Origin: Hahella sp. HNIBRBA332
GTDB taxonomy: Bacteria > Pseudomonadota > Gammaproteobacteria > Pseudomonadales > Oleiphilaceae
Length of the DNA stretch: 64,000 bases
Assembly (NCBI RefSeq): GCF_030719035.1
Contig: NZ_CP132203.1
Location: 1,984,001-2,048,000, forward strand
Direction of reading: 5' to 3'
The notes beneath the pieces were generated by a model. The model was given only the letters and a program-made list of their open reading frames with translations, was not told the DNA's origin and did not search any database. The position numbers and the translations under genes were made by a program. Positions within the stretch are counted from its first letter, which is position 1. Each line of letters starts with the position of its first letter. Below are positions 16,604 through 25,847 of this stretch, piece by piece.

Positions 16604-17728
16604 ATGACGATACAAGCTCCGCGTAAGAAATTCATTTGGGTTTGGCTGTTATGGCTGGTTGGTTTTTATAGCGTATGGGCGTTCCTGGTGTTCGGCCTTG
16701 ATCAATGGGGGGCGGTGACGGAACACTGGCCTATCGCTCTGGCGATGGCGCTGGGCAGCTACGCCGCCGGTTCTACGCCCATGGGGGGCGGCACGGTTGG
16801 GTTTCCTGTGCTGGTGCTATTGTTTGATATGCCGGCGACTTTGGGGCGGGACTTCAGTTTCGCCGTACAGGCGATCGGGATGACCAGCGCCAGCATTTTC
16901 ATAATGGCTCGTCGCCAGCCTCTGGCCTGGTCCATGCTGTTTGGCGCGATGTTTGGCGCACTGATCGGCACGCCTTTGGGGATTTTCTTTGTCGCCCCTT
17001 ACGTTCCGGGCTTGTTGATAAAGGTCGTGTTCGCAGTGATCTGGGCCAGTTTCGGCATTTTGCACCTGTACCGTATTCGTGAGATCGCCGGTCACAGCGG
17101 CATGACTGAGTTTGATGAGAACTGGGATTTCCGCGTCGGCGCCATGCTTGGCTTGTGCGCCGGCGCGTCGGTCGCTTCCGTCACTGGCGTCGGCATCGAC
17201 ATGGTGGTTTATAGCGCGTTGGTGTTGCTGTGTCGCGCGGATCTCAAGATTGCGATTCCGACCTCTGTCGTCATCATGGCGTTCACTTCCGTGCTGGGCG
17301 TCGCTGTCAAAAGCCTGTCCACCGGCATGCAGCCCGGCGTATATGAAAACTGGCTGGCGGCGGCGCCTATTGTCGCACTGGGAGCGCCGTTGGGGGCCTA
17401 TATCGTTGATCTGATTGGGCGTAAGCCAACCCTGTTATTCGTGGCGGTGCTGTGCGTGGGGCAGTTTATCTGGACCTGCACTGTCGAGAGCGACACCCTG
17501 GGCGTGGCTGGCGTTTTGATGGCGGTAGGCGCGGTGGGCGTCTGTCTGTATGGCTTTGAACGTCTGCGCGCCTGGGGAGCGGTGCTGGTGGGTGAAGCTA
17601 AGGAAAAACAGGCGGCGAAGACTCGGCTGGCGTATTTGGCGAACATGTCCGGGCAATCCTTGTCTCAGAATCCCTATCCAACCCAGGGCCGCCCTGTGAA
17701 ACAGGTGGAAGCGGCGGACGTCAGCTGA
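16604..17728 (+). CDS. TauE/SafE-family permease
   Basis: 374 aa, with about eight hydrophobic segments starting at residue 12. The pattern GSYAAGSTPMGGGTVGFPVL followed by a second GASVASVTGVGIDMVVYSAL repeat is typical of the TauE/SafE (DUF81) fold, whose members export sulfite or organosulfonates. The C-terminal 45 residues are cytosolic and polar. The ribosome site is weak. No sulfur-metabolism gene lies nearby, so the substrate cannot be assigned. It is a single-gene unit, bounded by terminator-like stems at 16507 and 17774. Confidence 0.82.
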   Translation: MTIQAPRKKFIWVWLLWLVGFYSVWAFLVFGLDQWGAVTEHWPIALAMALGSYAAGSTPMGGGTVGFPVLVLLFDMPATLGRDFSFAVQAIGMTSASIFIMARRQPLAWSMLFGAMFGALIGTPLGIFFVAPYVPGLLIKVVFAVIWASFGILHLYRIREIAGHSGMTEFDENWDFRVGAMLGLCAGASVASVTGVGIDMVVYSALVLLCRADLKIAIPTSVVIMAFTSVLGVAVKSLSTGMQPGVYENWLAAAPIVALGAPLGAYIVDLIGRKPTLLFVAVLCVGQFIWTCTVESDTLGVAGVLMAVGAVGVCLYGFERLRAWGAVLVGEAKEKQAAKTRLAYLANMSGQSLSQNPYPTQGRPVKQVEAADVS

Positions 17729-17773
17729 AGATGCTTTCCGTAGGCTGACAATATACGATCCAGAGCCATGTAC

Positions 17774-17810
17774 TGGCGAAGCGGCCGGAATGCCTCCAGC
17801 CGCTTCGCCA
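17774..17810 (+). terminator. Terminator-like stem after the TauE/SafE gene
   Basis: TGGCGAAGCGGC and GCCGCTTCGCCA make a 12-bp perfect stem with a 13-nt loop, followed by the weakly U-rich TCTTGCCATTT. It is a plausible terminator, though the T-run is poor. Confidence 0.6.
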
Positions 17811-17999
17811 TCTTGCCATTTATGAAATAGCCGGCTTGTTGAGGCCCCTCATTTTTGACTTGGCGCTATTGCGCTCCTACCTTTAGTTTATCAGCTGCCA
17901 TTGATTATGACTGTCATAGATTGATCTCTGGCTCCGTCTCAATTGTAAAAATCAGAATCGCCCGGGATTGGCGCATTACCCTGGTTAGGGGAACCTACG

Positions 18000-18740
18000 A
18001 TGCGTTACAGGCTGTTGTTGTTGGTTTTTATGCTCGCTTCGATGACCTTTCCGTTACAGGCTGAGCCGCGTCTGATCGCCGGCGAAGCGCCATTATTTTG
18101 CTATATGCAAAGAGATAAAGTACGCGGCGTCGCCTGTGATCTGCTGCGTGAAATGGCGCAGCGAGTGGGGTATTCGGGTGAACTTGAATTGATGCCTTTT
18201 AAGCGGGCGTTGTATGAGACCAGACATACTCAGGATGCGCTGATGGTCCCCGTGACTCGGACAAGCGAACGAGATCCGGATTACCAATGGCTGGCGGAAA
18301 TACTGCAGGAAGAGTTTCTGCTGGCGGCTCTGCGCGGAAGTCAGGTGGATATTTCCAATTTTGGCGCCGCCAGGAAGCTGAATATTGGCGTATTGATTGG
18401 CGGCGCTTCCGCTCAGATCATCAAAGATCAACGCTTGCTTCATGTGCAGGGAGTCTACACCGAAGAACTGAATGTGCGGAAACTGGCGGCGGGACGCATA
18501 GACGCCTGGCTGGGATCCTGGAATGTCATGCGTCAGGCGCAGCGGGATATTGGGTATCCTGACGATGCATTACGCCGCGGCGCCGTGGCTGCTCGGGTGC
18601 GCATTTATCTGGCTGGCTCGCCAGGGCTGGGGCCGTTGGAAGCGGCGAAATGGCTCACGGCCTTCAAATCCATGCAGGATGACGGCGTGTACGCCCGTAT
18701 TCTGGAGCGCTATCGCTACCAACAGCCCCCGGAGCAGTAA
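18000..18740 (+). CDS. Solitary periplasmic substrate-binding protein (SBP_bac_3 type)
   Basis: 246 aa. The signal peptide LLLLVFMLASMTFPLQA precedes an amino-acid-type type II binding-protein fold (VACDLLREMAQRVGYSGELELMPFKRAL, a common pattern in this family). No transporter genes are adjacent. Proteins of this type (compare 28787 and 48151 in this window) are numerous orphans in some marine gammaproteobacteria and may bind ligands for chemoreceptors or other sensors (inference). GGGGA lies upstream of the ATG. The stop converges on bfr within 13 bp. Confidence 0.82.
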   Translation: MRYRLLLLVFMLASMTFPLQAEPRLIAGEAPLFCYMQRDKVRGVACDLLREMAQRVGYSGELELMPFKRALYETRHTQDALMVPVTRTSERDPDYQWLAEILQEEFLLAALRGSQVDISNFGAARKLNIGVLIGGASAQIIKDQRLLHVQGVYTEELNVRKLAAGRIDAWLGSWNVMRQAQRDIGYPDDALRRGAVAARVRIYLAGSPGLGPLEAAKWLTAFKSMQDDGVYARILERYRYQQPPEQ

Positions 18741-18750
18741 GCTCGCGGCG

Positions 18751-18766
18751 GTCTCACATGTGAGAC
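18751..18766. repeat. 16-bp perfect palindrome at converging gene ends
   Basis: GTCTCACATGTGAGAC overlaps the last codons of bfr and lies 10 bp beyond the stop of the binding-protein gene. It may act as a bidirectional transcript end, but there is no T-run on either side. Confidence 0.4.
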
Positions 18767-19218
18767 TGCAGGTAATTTTGCTCGCCTACTTTGTCCATCA
18801 AATCCAGCTGAGTTTCCAGCCAGTCGATGTGCTCTTCCTCATCCTCAAGAATGTCCTGGAACAGATCCCGACTCACATAATCCGCATGCTTTTCGCAGTA
18901 TGCGATCGCGGCGCGCAGGTCTTTGGCGGCGTCCATTTCCAGGCTGAGGTCGCAGGACAGCATTTCGCGCACGTTTTCGCCGATGCGCAGCTTGCCGAGT
19001 TTTTGTAGATTGGGTAGTCCTTCCAGAAACAGAATGCGGTTGATCAGATTGTCCGCATGTTTCATCTCATCAATGGATTCTTTGTATTCATGCTCATTGA
19101 GTTCTTCCAGACCCCAATTCTTGTACATGCGGGCGTGTAGGAAATACTGATTGATGGCGATTAATTCGTTGCCCAAGACAGTGTTCAGATGAGTGATGAC
19201 TTTCGGATCGCTTTTCAT
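18754..19218 (-). CDS. bfr: Bacterioferritin
   Basis: 154 aa from the ATG at 19218, preceded by GGAGG; a longer frame to 19290 has no support. Near-complete match to the family: LGNELIAINQYFLHARMYKNWG with the first ferroxidase Glu, then DEMKHADN holding the di-iron Glu and His plus the heme-ligand Met, LFLEGLPNLQKLGKL, and EDEEEHIDWLETQLDLM with the second di-iron pair. It forms the 24-subunit heme-containing iron store in the cytosol. No bfd or partner ferritin gene is adjacent. The length is typical. Confidence 0.97.
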   Translation of the reverse strand: MKSDPKVITHLNTVLGNELIAINQYFLHARMYKNWGLEELNEHEYKESIDEMKHADNLINRILFLEGLPNLQKLGKLRIGENVREMLSCDLSLEMDAAKDLRAAIAYCEKHADYVSRDLFQDILEDEEEHIDWLETQLDLMDKVGEQNYLQSHM

Positions 19219-19569
19219 CGTCGTAACCTCCCTCCCAGTGACCCTCAGGAGAAAAGCCGACGCCCCTGAGGGATAAGTCTCTTTGATCACGGTTTGATCA
19301 TTATAGGCTACTTGTTGTTATGCATAAAATGTAACCAATTGATATATAAACAAAAAAGATGGCATATTCGATTCTCATTCGTGTTAGGTTTCTCTTTTGG
19401 CCTGATGCGTCTTTGAGTAAACAGCGCGCCAAAAGAGAAACAAGGCAGCCTCGACGAATTCACCCGCGTGCTGAAGATGAAGGAATTACAATATGTTGGG
19501 GAGGGTGGGGCTTCTAAGGAATAGAGGGCTTATCCGTAGTTTAAAAATCAAAAAGACTATTATTACGAG
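19219..19569. other. Intergenic region between bfr and the GFA-family gene
   Basis: 351 bp. It holds the bfr promoter region (AT-rich; an iron-responsive operator is plausible, but I see no clear Fur box) and the long inverted repeat at 19388-19441. The final 128 bp before the GFA gene are featureless. Confidence 0.5.
19388..19441. repeat. 14-bp perfect inverted repeat, REP-like hairpin
   Basis: GTTTCTCTTTTGGC and GCCAAAAGAGAAAC are perfectly complementary arms separated by 26 nt. The arms and their spacing resemble dispersed palindromic repeats of gammaproteobacteria, but the sequence could also simply be an RNA hairpin. No gene overlaps it. Confidence 0.6.
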
Positions 19570-19989
19570 ATGAAATTAACAATGAGCGCCAGACACCACG
19601 GTTCCTGCCTATGCGGCGAAGTACGTTTTGAGATAGAGGGCGATTTTGAAAGCTTCTATCTCTGCCACTGTGAGCATTGCCGCAAAGACACCGGGTCGGC
19701 GCATGCCTCAAACTTATTCTCTACCTCGGCGCAATTGGTGTGGCTGAGCGGTGAAGTGCAGGTCAAAACGTTCATGCTGCCAGGAACCCAGCACTGCAAA
19801 AGCTTTTGTTCACACTGCGGCTCAGCGTTGCCGACTATTCAAATGAACGGCCAACTCCTGGCCGTCCCTGCCGGCAGCTTGGATAGCAAAGTCACGATAA
19901 AACCCAATGCGCATATTTTCGTTTCCAGCAGGGCGGAGTGGGATGCAGAGTTGGAGAAGGCGCCGATGGTGGAGAGGATGCCGAAGTGA
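19570..19989 (+). CDS. GFA-family (glutathione-dependent formaldehyde-activating-like) zinc protein
   Basis: 139 aa; an alternative ATG at 19582 fits the family start (SARHHGSCLCGEV) equally well. The metal-binding pattern of the GFA/CENP-V fold is complete: GSCLCGEVRF, CHCEHCRKDTGSAHA and FCSHCGSALP. These Cys residues bind structural and catalytic zinc. Members are usually annotated from the formaldehyde-activating founder, but most have unknown substrates. It converges on zorD with 46 bp between the stops. Confidence 0.88.
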   Translation: MKLTMSARHHGSCLCGEVRFEIEGDFESFYLCHCEHCRKDTGSAHASNLFSTSAQLVWLSGEVQVKTFMLPGTQHCKSFCSHCGSALPTIQMNGQLLAVPAGSLDSKVTIKPNAHIFVSSRAEWDAELEKAPMVERMPK

Positions 19990-20035
19990 CGACATAAGCT
20001 TTAAAAATAGTTTGCGATTGCATTGTATATTTTGA

Positions 20036-23000
20036 TTATTCAAAAACAGAAAAGTCTTCTGGTTGAACGCTTGTTGGCGCGACAACTGCGTCGCTTAAAG
20101 TAACTTTATTGTTTAGCAGAGTGTTAAGCTGTATGTCGAATGAACTTAAGTTTGGGTGAAGCGCCATAGGCAGGTAAACATAGACGTTCTTTTTTTGGCC
20201 AATTCTATATACGCGATCTGTTGCCTGGGCTTCCTTGGCGGGGTTCCAGTGACGCTCAAGATGGATTACATTGTTGGCGCCTACCACAGTCAGCCCAACG
20301 CCTGCTGCGATTGGTGACATAATTAAAACGCGGAATCCTTTCTCTGCTTGAAAGCGGTCAATGATAGCCTTTCTGGTCAGGTCATCTTTGGGCGTTGCTA
20401 CGGCTTTGGTATCACCGTTGACGATTGGCGCTTGAATCTTGAATAGAGTTGTAATTAATGCACTGGTATAAGCCTGTACGGCTTTCGAAGTGGCGAAAAC
20501 TAGCACCTTCTCTTGCCGCTTCTCTATGTCTTTTAGGATATCTAGCATTGCTCGTATTTTTATAGAGTTATCTGCATGTTTCAGAAACTCTTTAGGCGAA
20601 TTTGATGGAGTGTAGCCTGAGCCAATATCATGATGAATACATGCTATTTTAAGTTTCAGTAAGCTAGGTAGAACTATCCTTCTTTTATCTTCAATTTTGC
20701 GGTCGTGTACGCTGGCTATTACCTCGTCGTAATACTTAAGTTGGGCGCCGCTCATCATGCCGCTTAATGTAGGGAGGTAGCTATCCGCGAGGTCGTTTGG
20801 ATCTCCAGAGTAGATGGTTTTCTCTGGCATTCCAGGCAGCTTTTCTTCTTTTGTTCTACGCAACATAAAGTCGCCAACTCTATCTCGGAGCTCTTTGCCA
20901 ATTCTCAATTTCTCAGTGTTGATGCTATCCGAATCTGCGGAAGTGATTGGACTTATATATTCTTCCCGAAAGGTCTGCCATGCCCCCAATAACCCGGGGA
21001 CAGCGGTGTCCATCAGGCACCAAAAGTCCTTCAATGTATTTTCCACCGGAGTGCCAGTAGCTAATAGTTTAAAATCCGCCTTTAGTCCTTTTGCGGCCCT
21101 TGTCGCCAGAGCATTTGGGTTTTTTATATTTTGAGCTTCGTCAAAAACAATTGCGCTCCAGTCTACTCTGCTCAATGAAAACTGATAGTCACGCAGTGTT
21201 TGGTAAGTTGTAAGAACAAGGCGACGAGGCATGTCCAGACGGTCTGGTCCGTATAGTCCTCCAACTTTTAAGGAATAACGAATCTGTTCATAGTCTTCAA
21301 TAATGTCTTTGTCTTCGAATACCTGCTGCGTCTCGCGACTAGATCCTTTTATCTTAAAACGCGATAACTCGCTTCCAGATTGAAGTATAACGATGTCGTT
21401 AAATGGTGATTTTATGAAGGTTTCATTTACCTCCGCCTGCCAGTTCTCCAGGAGGCTCAATGTCGCCACGATCAACACAGGCTTATCGTATTTCCCTTCT
21501 GGTTTTTTGCGTCGATGCCATTCTGAAATGGCAACTAGAGCCATATAAGTTTTTCCGAGGCCCATGTCATCAGCCAACAACGCCCCTTTAGGCGCATCAT
21601 GCTCTATGGCAATATCCATATGAGCGAGCAGCCACTTAATACCCTCACTCTGATGTGGATAAGGAGAGCGCTTCAAGTTGTCGGTTGCAAAGCTTTGGAT
21701 CGCTGAGTTTATGCCCTCAATAGGAATATTACTTACAAACTCTTCTTTCTCATCGTTGCTGTCAATTGATACAACGGCTTGCTCTTTTATCGCTGTATCT
21801 GGTGCGTTCTCATCTAGCAGTGTAGGAGGAACTTTATCCGAACCGCCGGTGGCTAGGGTTTCTTGTATGCGCTCAATTGTTTGACTGACATTTTCTGTAT
21901 CCGATATATCAAATTTTTTATCGGCGTACTCAATGAGTTCTGCGCCACTATTTTTTGCGTTTAAGATGAGTTCATTAAGCTCCGCTAAACTCTCCTCAGA
22001 GACCACCAAGTCTTTTATCCTTTCAAATGGCTCTGGTATTGATTTATCTACGGCAAACCAGTCAATGCCTGATTTCTCAATATCACCGAAGTAACGATGA
22101 GAGAACTTCTCTGCACCATGCACGCGTAATGAAAAGCCAGTATCCAGGTCGATAAGGGCTGCATTAAGGTAAGCTGTAGGGGATTTGAGAAATGTGGCGA
22201 CTTGCTCCTTTGGAATATGCCTGCTTGTTAGAATTTCGTGGGCGGCCTCTAGTCTTTCGTTATCCAATAACACAAATCTATTTTTGATTCGTAATAGGCA
22301 GTGATCGTCGTTCGTTGGTAATTGCCCCAGTCGCGCTTTGATATCATCTATGGCAATGTTTGCCCCAAAACTTGGCGTTAGGAATAGGTCGCCATTAGGA
22401 AGCACCTCGGCTGCAACACCGATGGATTCTGGATACGAGATCTCTAACTTATTGAAGTGCGCTAAATTAATCGGAACGCCAGCTTTTTTTGCCAGCTGAA
22501 GCTGAAATATGAGCCAGTTATTTTCGTATTCGTTTCTACTATCCGCAGGAAGTTCAGCATGTTTTTCTAGAGCGTTTAAGGCTTGCCATTCTGGCGGGGA
22601 TAGCCGGTAGAGTTCATCATCAGTAAACTTCAAAAATGGGCCAAACAGTGCGATGTCGCTTATAACACCGCCATCAGGAAGCTCGGCATCCAGCGATACA
22701 TGAAACGCGGCTTGTCCCGTATTTCCTTCTATTCTGCATCGATACAAGCCCGGGTAAGGTCGCGGCAATTGAAAGAGCTCACAGAAGTCATCATCAAGCT
22801 CGGCAACAAACTGTGTTGGGATCGTATAGCCGCTAGCATTTTTCTGAGCCACCCCTTCTTCATGCAATCCTTTTAGATAAGCGTACTGAATACCAAACAT
22901 AGGGTTATTGACGGCTTGGTTTTCGATATCTGTGAGGGCTTGGTGACTTATTATGAAGTCCAGTCCTTCATCAAGATCCACTTTCCAGGTGATGTCGGCA

Positions 23001-23047
23001 TTTTTACTAGAAGTTATAAGCTTGCTGATGAATTCCCGAATACTCAT
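20036..23047 (-). CDS. zorD: Zorya ZorD, SNF2-family helicase
   Basis: 1003 aa. The N-terminal half is a ZorD-specific region. A SNF2 ATPase begins near residue 485 with Walker A ADDMGLGKTYMAL, then DEAQ (VFDEAQNIKN) near 630, LLATGTPVENTLKDFW, and the C-terminal helicase motifs NVIHLERHWNPAKEAQATD and RVYRIGQ near 940. In type I Zorya the ZorD effector acts on invading phage DNA after the ZorAB motor senses infection (known). The gene directly abuts the zorC stop (TAA-ATG) and is last in the operon. It looks intact, but its expression may be polar-affected by the IS in zorC. AT-rich composition marks the island. Confidence 0.93.
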   Translation of the reverse strand: MSIREFISKLITSSKNADITWKVDLDEGLDFIISHQALTDIENQAVNNPMFGIQYAYLKGLHEEGVAQKNASGYTIPTQFVAELDDDFCELFQLPRPYPGLYRCRIEGNTGQAAFHVSLDAELPDGGVISDIALFGPFLKFTDDELYRLSPPEWQALNALEKHAELPADSRNEYENNWLIFQLQLAKKAGVPINLAHFNKLEISYPESIGVAAEVLPNGDLFLTPSFGANIAIDDIKARLGQLPTNDDHCLLRIKNRFVLLDNERLEAAHEILTSRHIPKEQVATFLKSPTAYLNAALIDLDTGFSLRVHGAEKFSHRYFGDIEKSGIDWFAVDKSIPEPFERIKDLVVSEESLAELNELILNAKNSGAELIEYADKKFDISDTENVSQTIERIQETLATGGSDKVPPTLLDENAPDTAIKEQAVVSIDSNDEKEEFVSNIPIEGINSAIQSFATDNLKRSPYPHQSEGIKWLLAHMDIAIEHDAPKGALLADDMGLGKTYMALVAISEWHRRKKPEGKYDKPVLIVATLSLLENWQAEVNETFIKSPFNDIVILQSGSELSRFKIKGSSRETQQVFEDKDIIEDYEQIRYSLKVGGLYGPDRLDMPRRLVLTTYQTLRDYQFSLSRVDWSAIVFDEAQNIKNPNALATRAAKGLKADFKLLATGTPVENTLKDFWCLMDTAVPGLLGAWQTFREEYISPITSADSDSINTEKLRIGKELRDRVGDFMLRRTKEEKLPGMPEKTIYSGDPNDLADSYLPTLSGMMSGAQLKYYDEVIASVHDRKIEDKRRIVLPSLLKLKIACIHHDIGSGYTPSNSPKEFLKHADNSIKIRAMLDILKDIEKRQEKVLVFATSKAVQAYTSALITTLFKIQAPIVNGDTKAVATPKDDLTRKAIIDRFQAEKGFRVLIMSPIAAGVGLTVVGANNVIHLERHWNPAKEAQATDRVYRIGQKKNVYVYLPMALHPNLSSFDIQLNTLLNNKVTLSDAVVAPTSVQPEDFSVFE

Positions 23048-24213
23048 TTAATCGCTACCAAACTTTTCTTTATAAGCACGATAAGACTCTTGTCGTATTA
23101 CTTTGGCTGCTCTAATTAAGACACCATTACTCTTCATAAATTGAAGTACACTGTTTTGCCAAATTAAGTCTCGATGTGTCTGACTTAGGCAACCGTTGAG
23201 TCCGTAAGCTCTGTGAAAGCGTTCCATTTCGCCATTTCGTAACTGTTCGTCAGTGACCTCATCAATATTATAGTTAGGCAAACGGCTTTCAGGAGCTAAT
23301 TTGTTGAAAATCTTAATAGGAAAGCTGTGGCTACCTTCAACTAAATAGACTTTGTTTTTTATATTTAGGTAAATCATTGAAGTTCTAGAGGAACGAACTC
23401 TCGCATATGCTGGAAGGTCTTCCTTCTTATACCGCTGCTTTAAATATCGTGTAGCGTAAGTACTCAAAAATAAACGAGACTCGACTATAACGCCTTCTTC
23501 CAACAAGCCTTCCATGAACTTCTTGCGGGGCGCGAACATACGCTCCATATCCCTTTCTCCACTGTCTTTTGCGCTTTGTTCCAGGATGCTAAGAAACAGC
23601 TTGAGGTCGAAACGGCTCAGCCACCCCCGCATTAATGCAACTCTTTCTTCCCCCAGTAACGACCACCATCGTTGATAGTTTTCTGCGCTTTTCGGTACGC
23701 GTGGATCTCCGGCAATCGCTAATATGGCATTGCGCCAATCGGTATGAATTACACTTCCTTTGGAGCGGTCAATGATGATCTCCAAAACGCCATGTCCAAC
23801 TAGCCGATTTTCGTCCAAGGGAGTCGTGAAGACTTCCTTTTTACAGATTTCAGACAGGATTGAATGGCTTTGGTTGATTGGTATGGTTTCCAGGGTTCGA
23901 AGATAGTATTGGCAGCGAGCCAGGGTGAGGTATCGACTTTCACCAAGTCCTGAGAGGGAGAGGCGCTTAAAAAGAACATCAAGGTCGATAGCTTCCCTTT
24001 GTGCTTTTTCCGCTAACATAGCCGGCCCTGTTTCGGAGAATAAAAGAGAGGAAGAGCATGCATAAGTGGATAGTCCTCCCTGTGCGCCTCTATCGAGAGT
24101 TCCGAGTTGGCCTTGTATTAGCGCAATCAGTGCTTGCAAATCGGGAGGGGAAGCCAGGTTATCGAAACGAAAAAAGAAAGCTCGGATTAATTGCATTAGG
24201 GAAAGCCGGCTCA
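23048..24213 (-). pseudogene. zorC: zorC, 3' part separated by the IS256-family insertion
   Basis: The frame from 24205 to 23048 encodes the C-terminal 385 residues of ZorC (an EH-signature type protein). It is open through the insertion junction. Removing the IS and one 8-bp duplicate joins it in frame to the 5' part, giving MSRLSLMQLIRAFF across the seam and a 493-residue protein. An internal ATG at 24196 could allow a truncated product, but no ribosome site is evident. ZorC is required with ZorABD in type I systems (known), so the locus is probably inactive unless the fragments complement. Confidence 0.88.
24206..24213. repeat. Target-site duplication, left copy
   Basis: CCGGCTCA, identical to 25528-25535. 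Eight bases is the duplication length expected for IS256-family transposition. Confidence 0.93.
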
Positions 24214-24243
24214 GAGACTGTAATTTAATTTGTGTATCTGCCT
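24214..24243 (+). repeat. IS left terminal inverted repeat
   Basis: Starts GAGACTGTAA and ends TGTGTATCTGCCT. It matches the right end (25498-25527) at 24 of 30 positions. Confidence 0.9.
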
Positions 24244-24283
24244 ATCACTAGTACCCTATAGCGGGGTTAAGGATAGGTAGACA

Positions 24284-25492
24284 ATGAACCAGAAAGAATT
24301 AGAAGCATTTGCCCGTGAGGCAGCCAAATCTCTGAAAACAGAAAAGGATCTCAACGAGTTCCGTCAGATGCTCACCAAGGCGACCGTGGAAGCCGCGCTC
24401 AATGCAGAGCTGGATGTGCATCTGGGATACGAGAAACATCAATCTTCAAATTCAGACAATAGCCGTAACGGCTATTCCAGCAAGACCCTCCGTACCGAGG
24501 ACGGTCAGTTTGAAGTTAATACTCCCAGAGATCGTCAGGGCAGCTTTGAGCCTCTACTGGTCAAGAAGCAGCAGACCCGCTTCACCACCATGGACGACAA
24601 GATTCTCAGCCTCTACGCCAAAGGCATGAGCACCCGAGAGATCGTGGCCACCTTTAAGGAAATGTATGGCGCGGATGTCTCTCCCACCTTAATCTCCAAA
24701 GTCACGGATGCCGTGATTGAGCGGGTGGTGGAATGGCAGTCTCGTCCTCTGGATGCGGTTTATCCCATCGTATACCTGGACTGTATTGTGGTGAAGATCC
24801 GCCAGGATAAGCAGGTGATCAACAAGGCGATCTATCTTGCCTTGGGAGTGAATCTGGAAGGTCACAAAGAACTGTTAGGGATGTGGATCTCTGAAACCGA
24901 AGGGGCGAAGTTCTGGCTTAATGTGCTGACCGAGTTACAGAACCGGGGCGTGAAGGACATTCTGATCGCCTGTGTGGATGGTCTGAAGGGTTTCCCCGAA
25001 GCGATCAATACCGTGTATCCCCAAACCCGGATACAGCTCTGTATCGTGCACATGGTGCGCAATGCGGTGAAGTATGTGCCATGGAAAGACTATAAGCCGG
25101 TCACAACAGATCTGAAGCGGATCTACCAATCGGCCACCGAAGAGGAAGCCCTCTCAGAGCTGGACAAATTTGCCGAACGATGGGATGAGAAATATCCCCA
25201 GATCAGCCGATCCTGGCGGCTTCACTGGGAGAATCTCAACACTCTGTTCCGCTACCCGGAAGACATTCGCAGGGCCATCTACACGACCAATGCCATTGAG
25301 TCCCTTAACAGCGTCATTAGGAAAGTGATCAAGAAACGGAAGCTGTTCCCCACGGATGATTCCGCGAGAAAGGTGGTGTATCTGGCGATCATGGATGCGT
25401 CGAAGAAATGGACGATGCCGATCAGGAATTGGAAGTCAGCGCTGAACCGATTTATGATCGAGTTCGAAGATCGCTTAACGGAGTATCTTTAA
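24284..25492 (+). CDS. IS256-family transposase
   Basis: 402 aa, full length for the family. The catalytic triad is visible: Asp in VYLDCIVVKIR, Asp in ACVDGLKGFPEAI, and Glu in TNAIESLNSVIRK. LCIVHMVRNAVKYV and the N-terminal SRNGYSSKTL are also typical (Mutator-like superfamily). No frameshift or stop interrupts it, so the element is probably still mobile. Confidence 0.96.
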   Translation: MNQKELEAFAREAAKSLKTEKDLNEFRQMLTKATVEAALNAELDVHLGYEKHQSSNSDNSRNGYSSKTLRTEDGQFEVNTPRDRQGSFEPLLVKKQQTRFTTMDDKILSLYAKGMSTREIVATFKEMYGADVSPTLISKVTDAVIERVVEWQSRPLDAVYPIVYLDCIVVKIRQDKQVINKAIYLALGVNLEGHKELLGMWISETEGAKFWLNVLTELQNRGVKDILIACVDGLKGFPEAINTVYPQTRIQLCIVHMVRNAVKYVPWKDYKPVTTDLKRIYQSATEEEALSELDKFAERWDEKYPQISRSWRLHWENLNTLFRYPEDIRRAIYTTNAIESLNSVIRKVIKKRKLFPTDDSARKVVYLAIMDASKKWTMPIRNWKSALNRFMIEFEDRLTEYL

Positions 25493-25497
25493 TAACC

Positions 25498-25527
25498 AGG
25501 CAGATACACAGAATTATTTACAGGGTC
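25498..25527 (-). repeat. IS right terminal inverted repeat
   Basis: Read on the minus strand it starts GACCCTGTAA and ends TGTGTATCTGCCT, matching the left end. Confidence 0.9.
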
Positions 25528-25535
25528 CCGGCTCA
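25528..25535. repeat. Target-site duplication, right copy
   Basis: CCGGCTCA, identical to 24206-24213. In zorC it encodes part of the Met-Ser-Arg at residues 106-108. Confidence 0.93.
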
Positions 25536-25847
25536 TTGGACTTTTTATTTCTCCCATGCGCTTAATTATTTTCTCTGTTAGCATAATTGCCGTATGTTTT
25601 TCAGCTGGGACCGAGAGAATATATGTCAGTGCTCGGATTTCGATGGGCTCATTTATATTGGCTAAGAGAGCTGACTCACCCTGGTTGGCGGCCCGTCCTA
25701 ATCTGCTGCAAGTATCTTGGAATCTCGTCGAGCCTTTCCCCGCGCTGCCCGCTATATCCGTCAGCTTTTTCTCTGCTTCACGGATGCCATTAAAAGCCTT
25801 GTCTGACCAGTCGGGTAAAGTAAATTCAATAAATCTTAGTTTAAGCG

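Larger units (their letters stand above)
24214..25527 (+). mobile_element. IS256-family insertion sequence, complete, inside zorC
   Basis: 1314 bp, bounded by imperfect 30-bp terminal inverted repeats (24 of 30 identical; the inner TGTGTATCTGCCT is perfect) and flanked by the 8-bp direct repeat CCGGCTCA. It carries one intact transposase gene, transcribed opposite to the Zorya operon. All the features of a recent, complete insertion are present. Confidence 0.95.

Noticed and set aside
23048..24196. The 382-codon frame as an independent hypothetical gene
   Set aside because: Its frame is open through the IS junction and joins the 25489-25851 frame exactly after removal of the element, so it is the 3' part of zorC.
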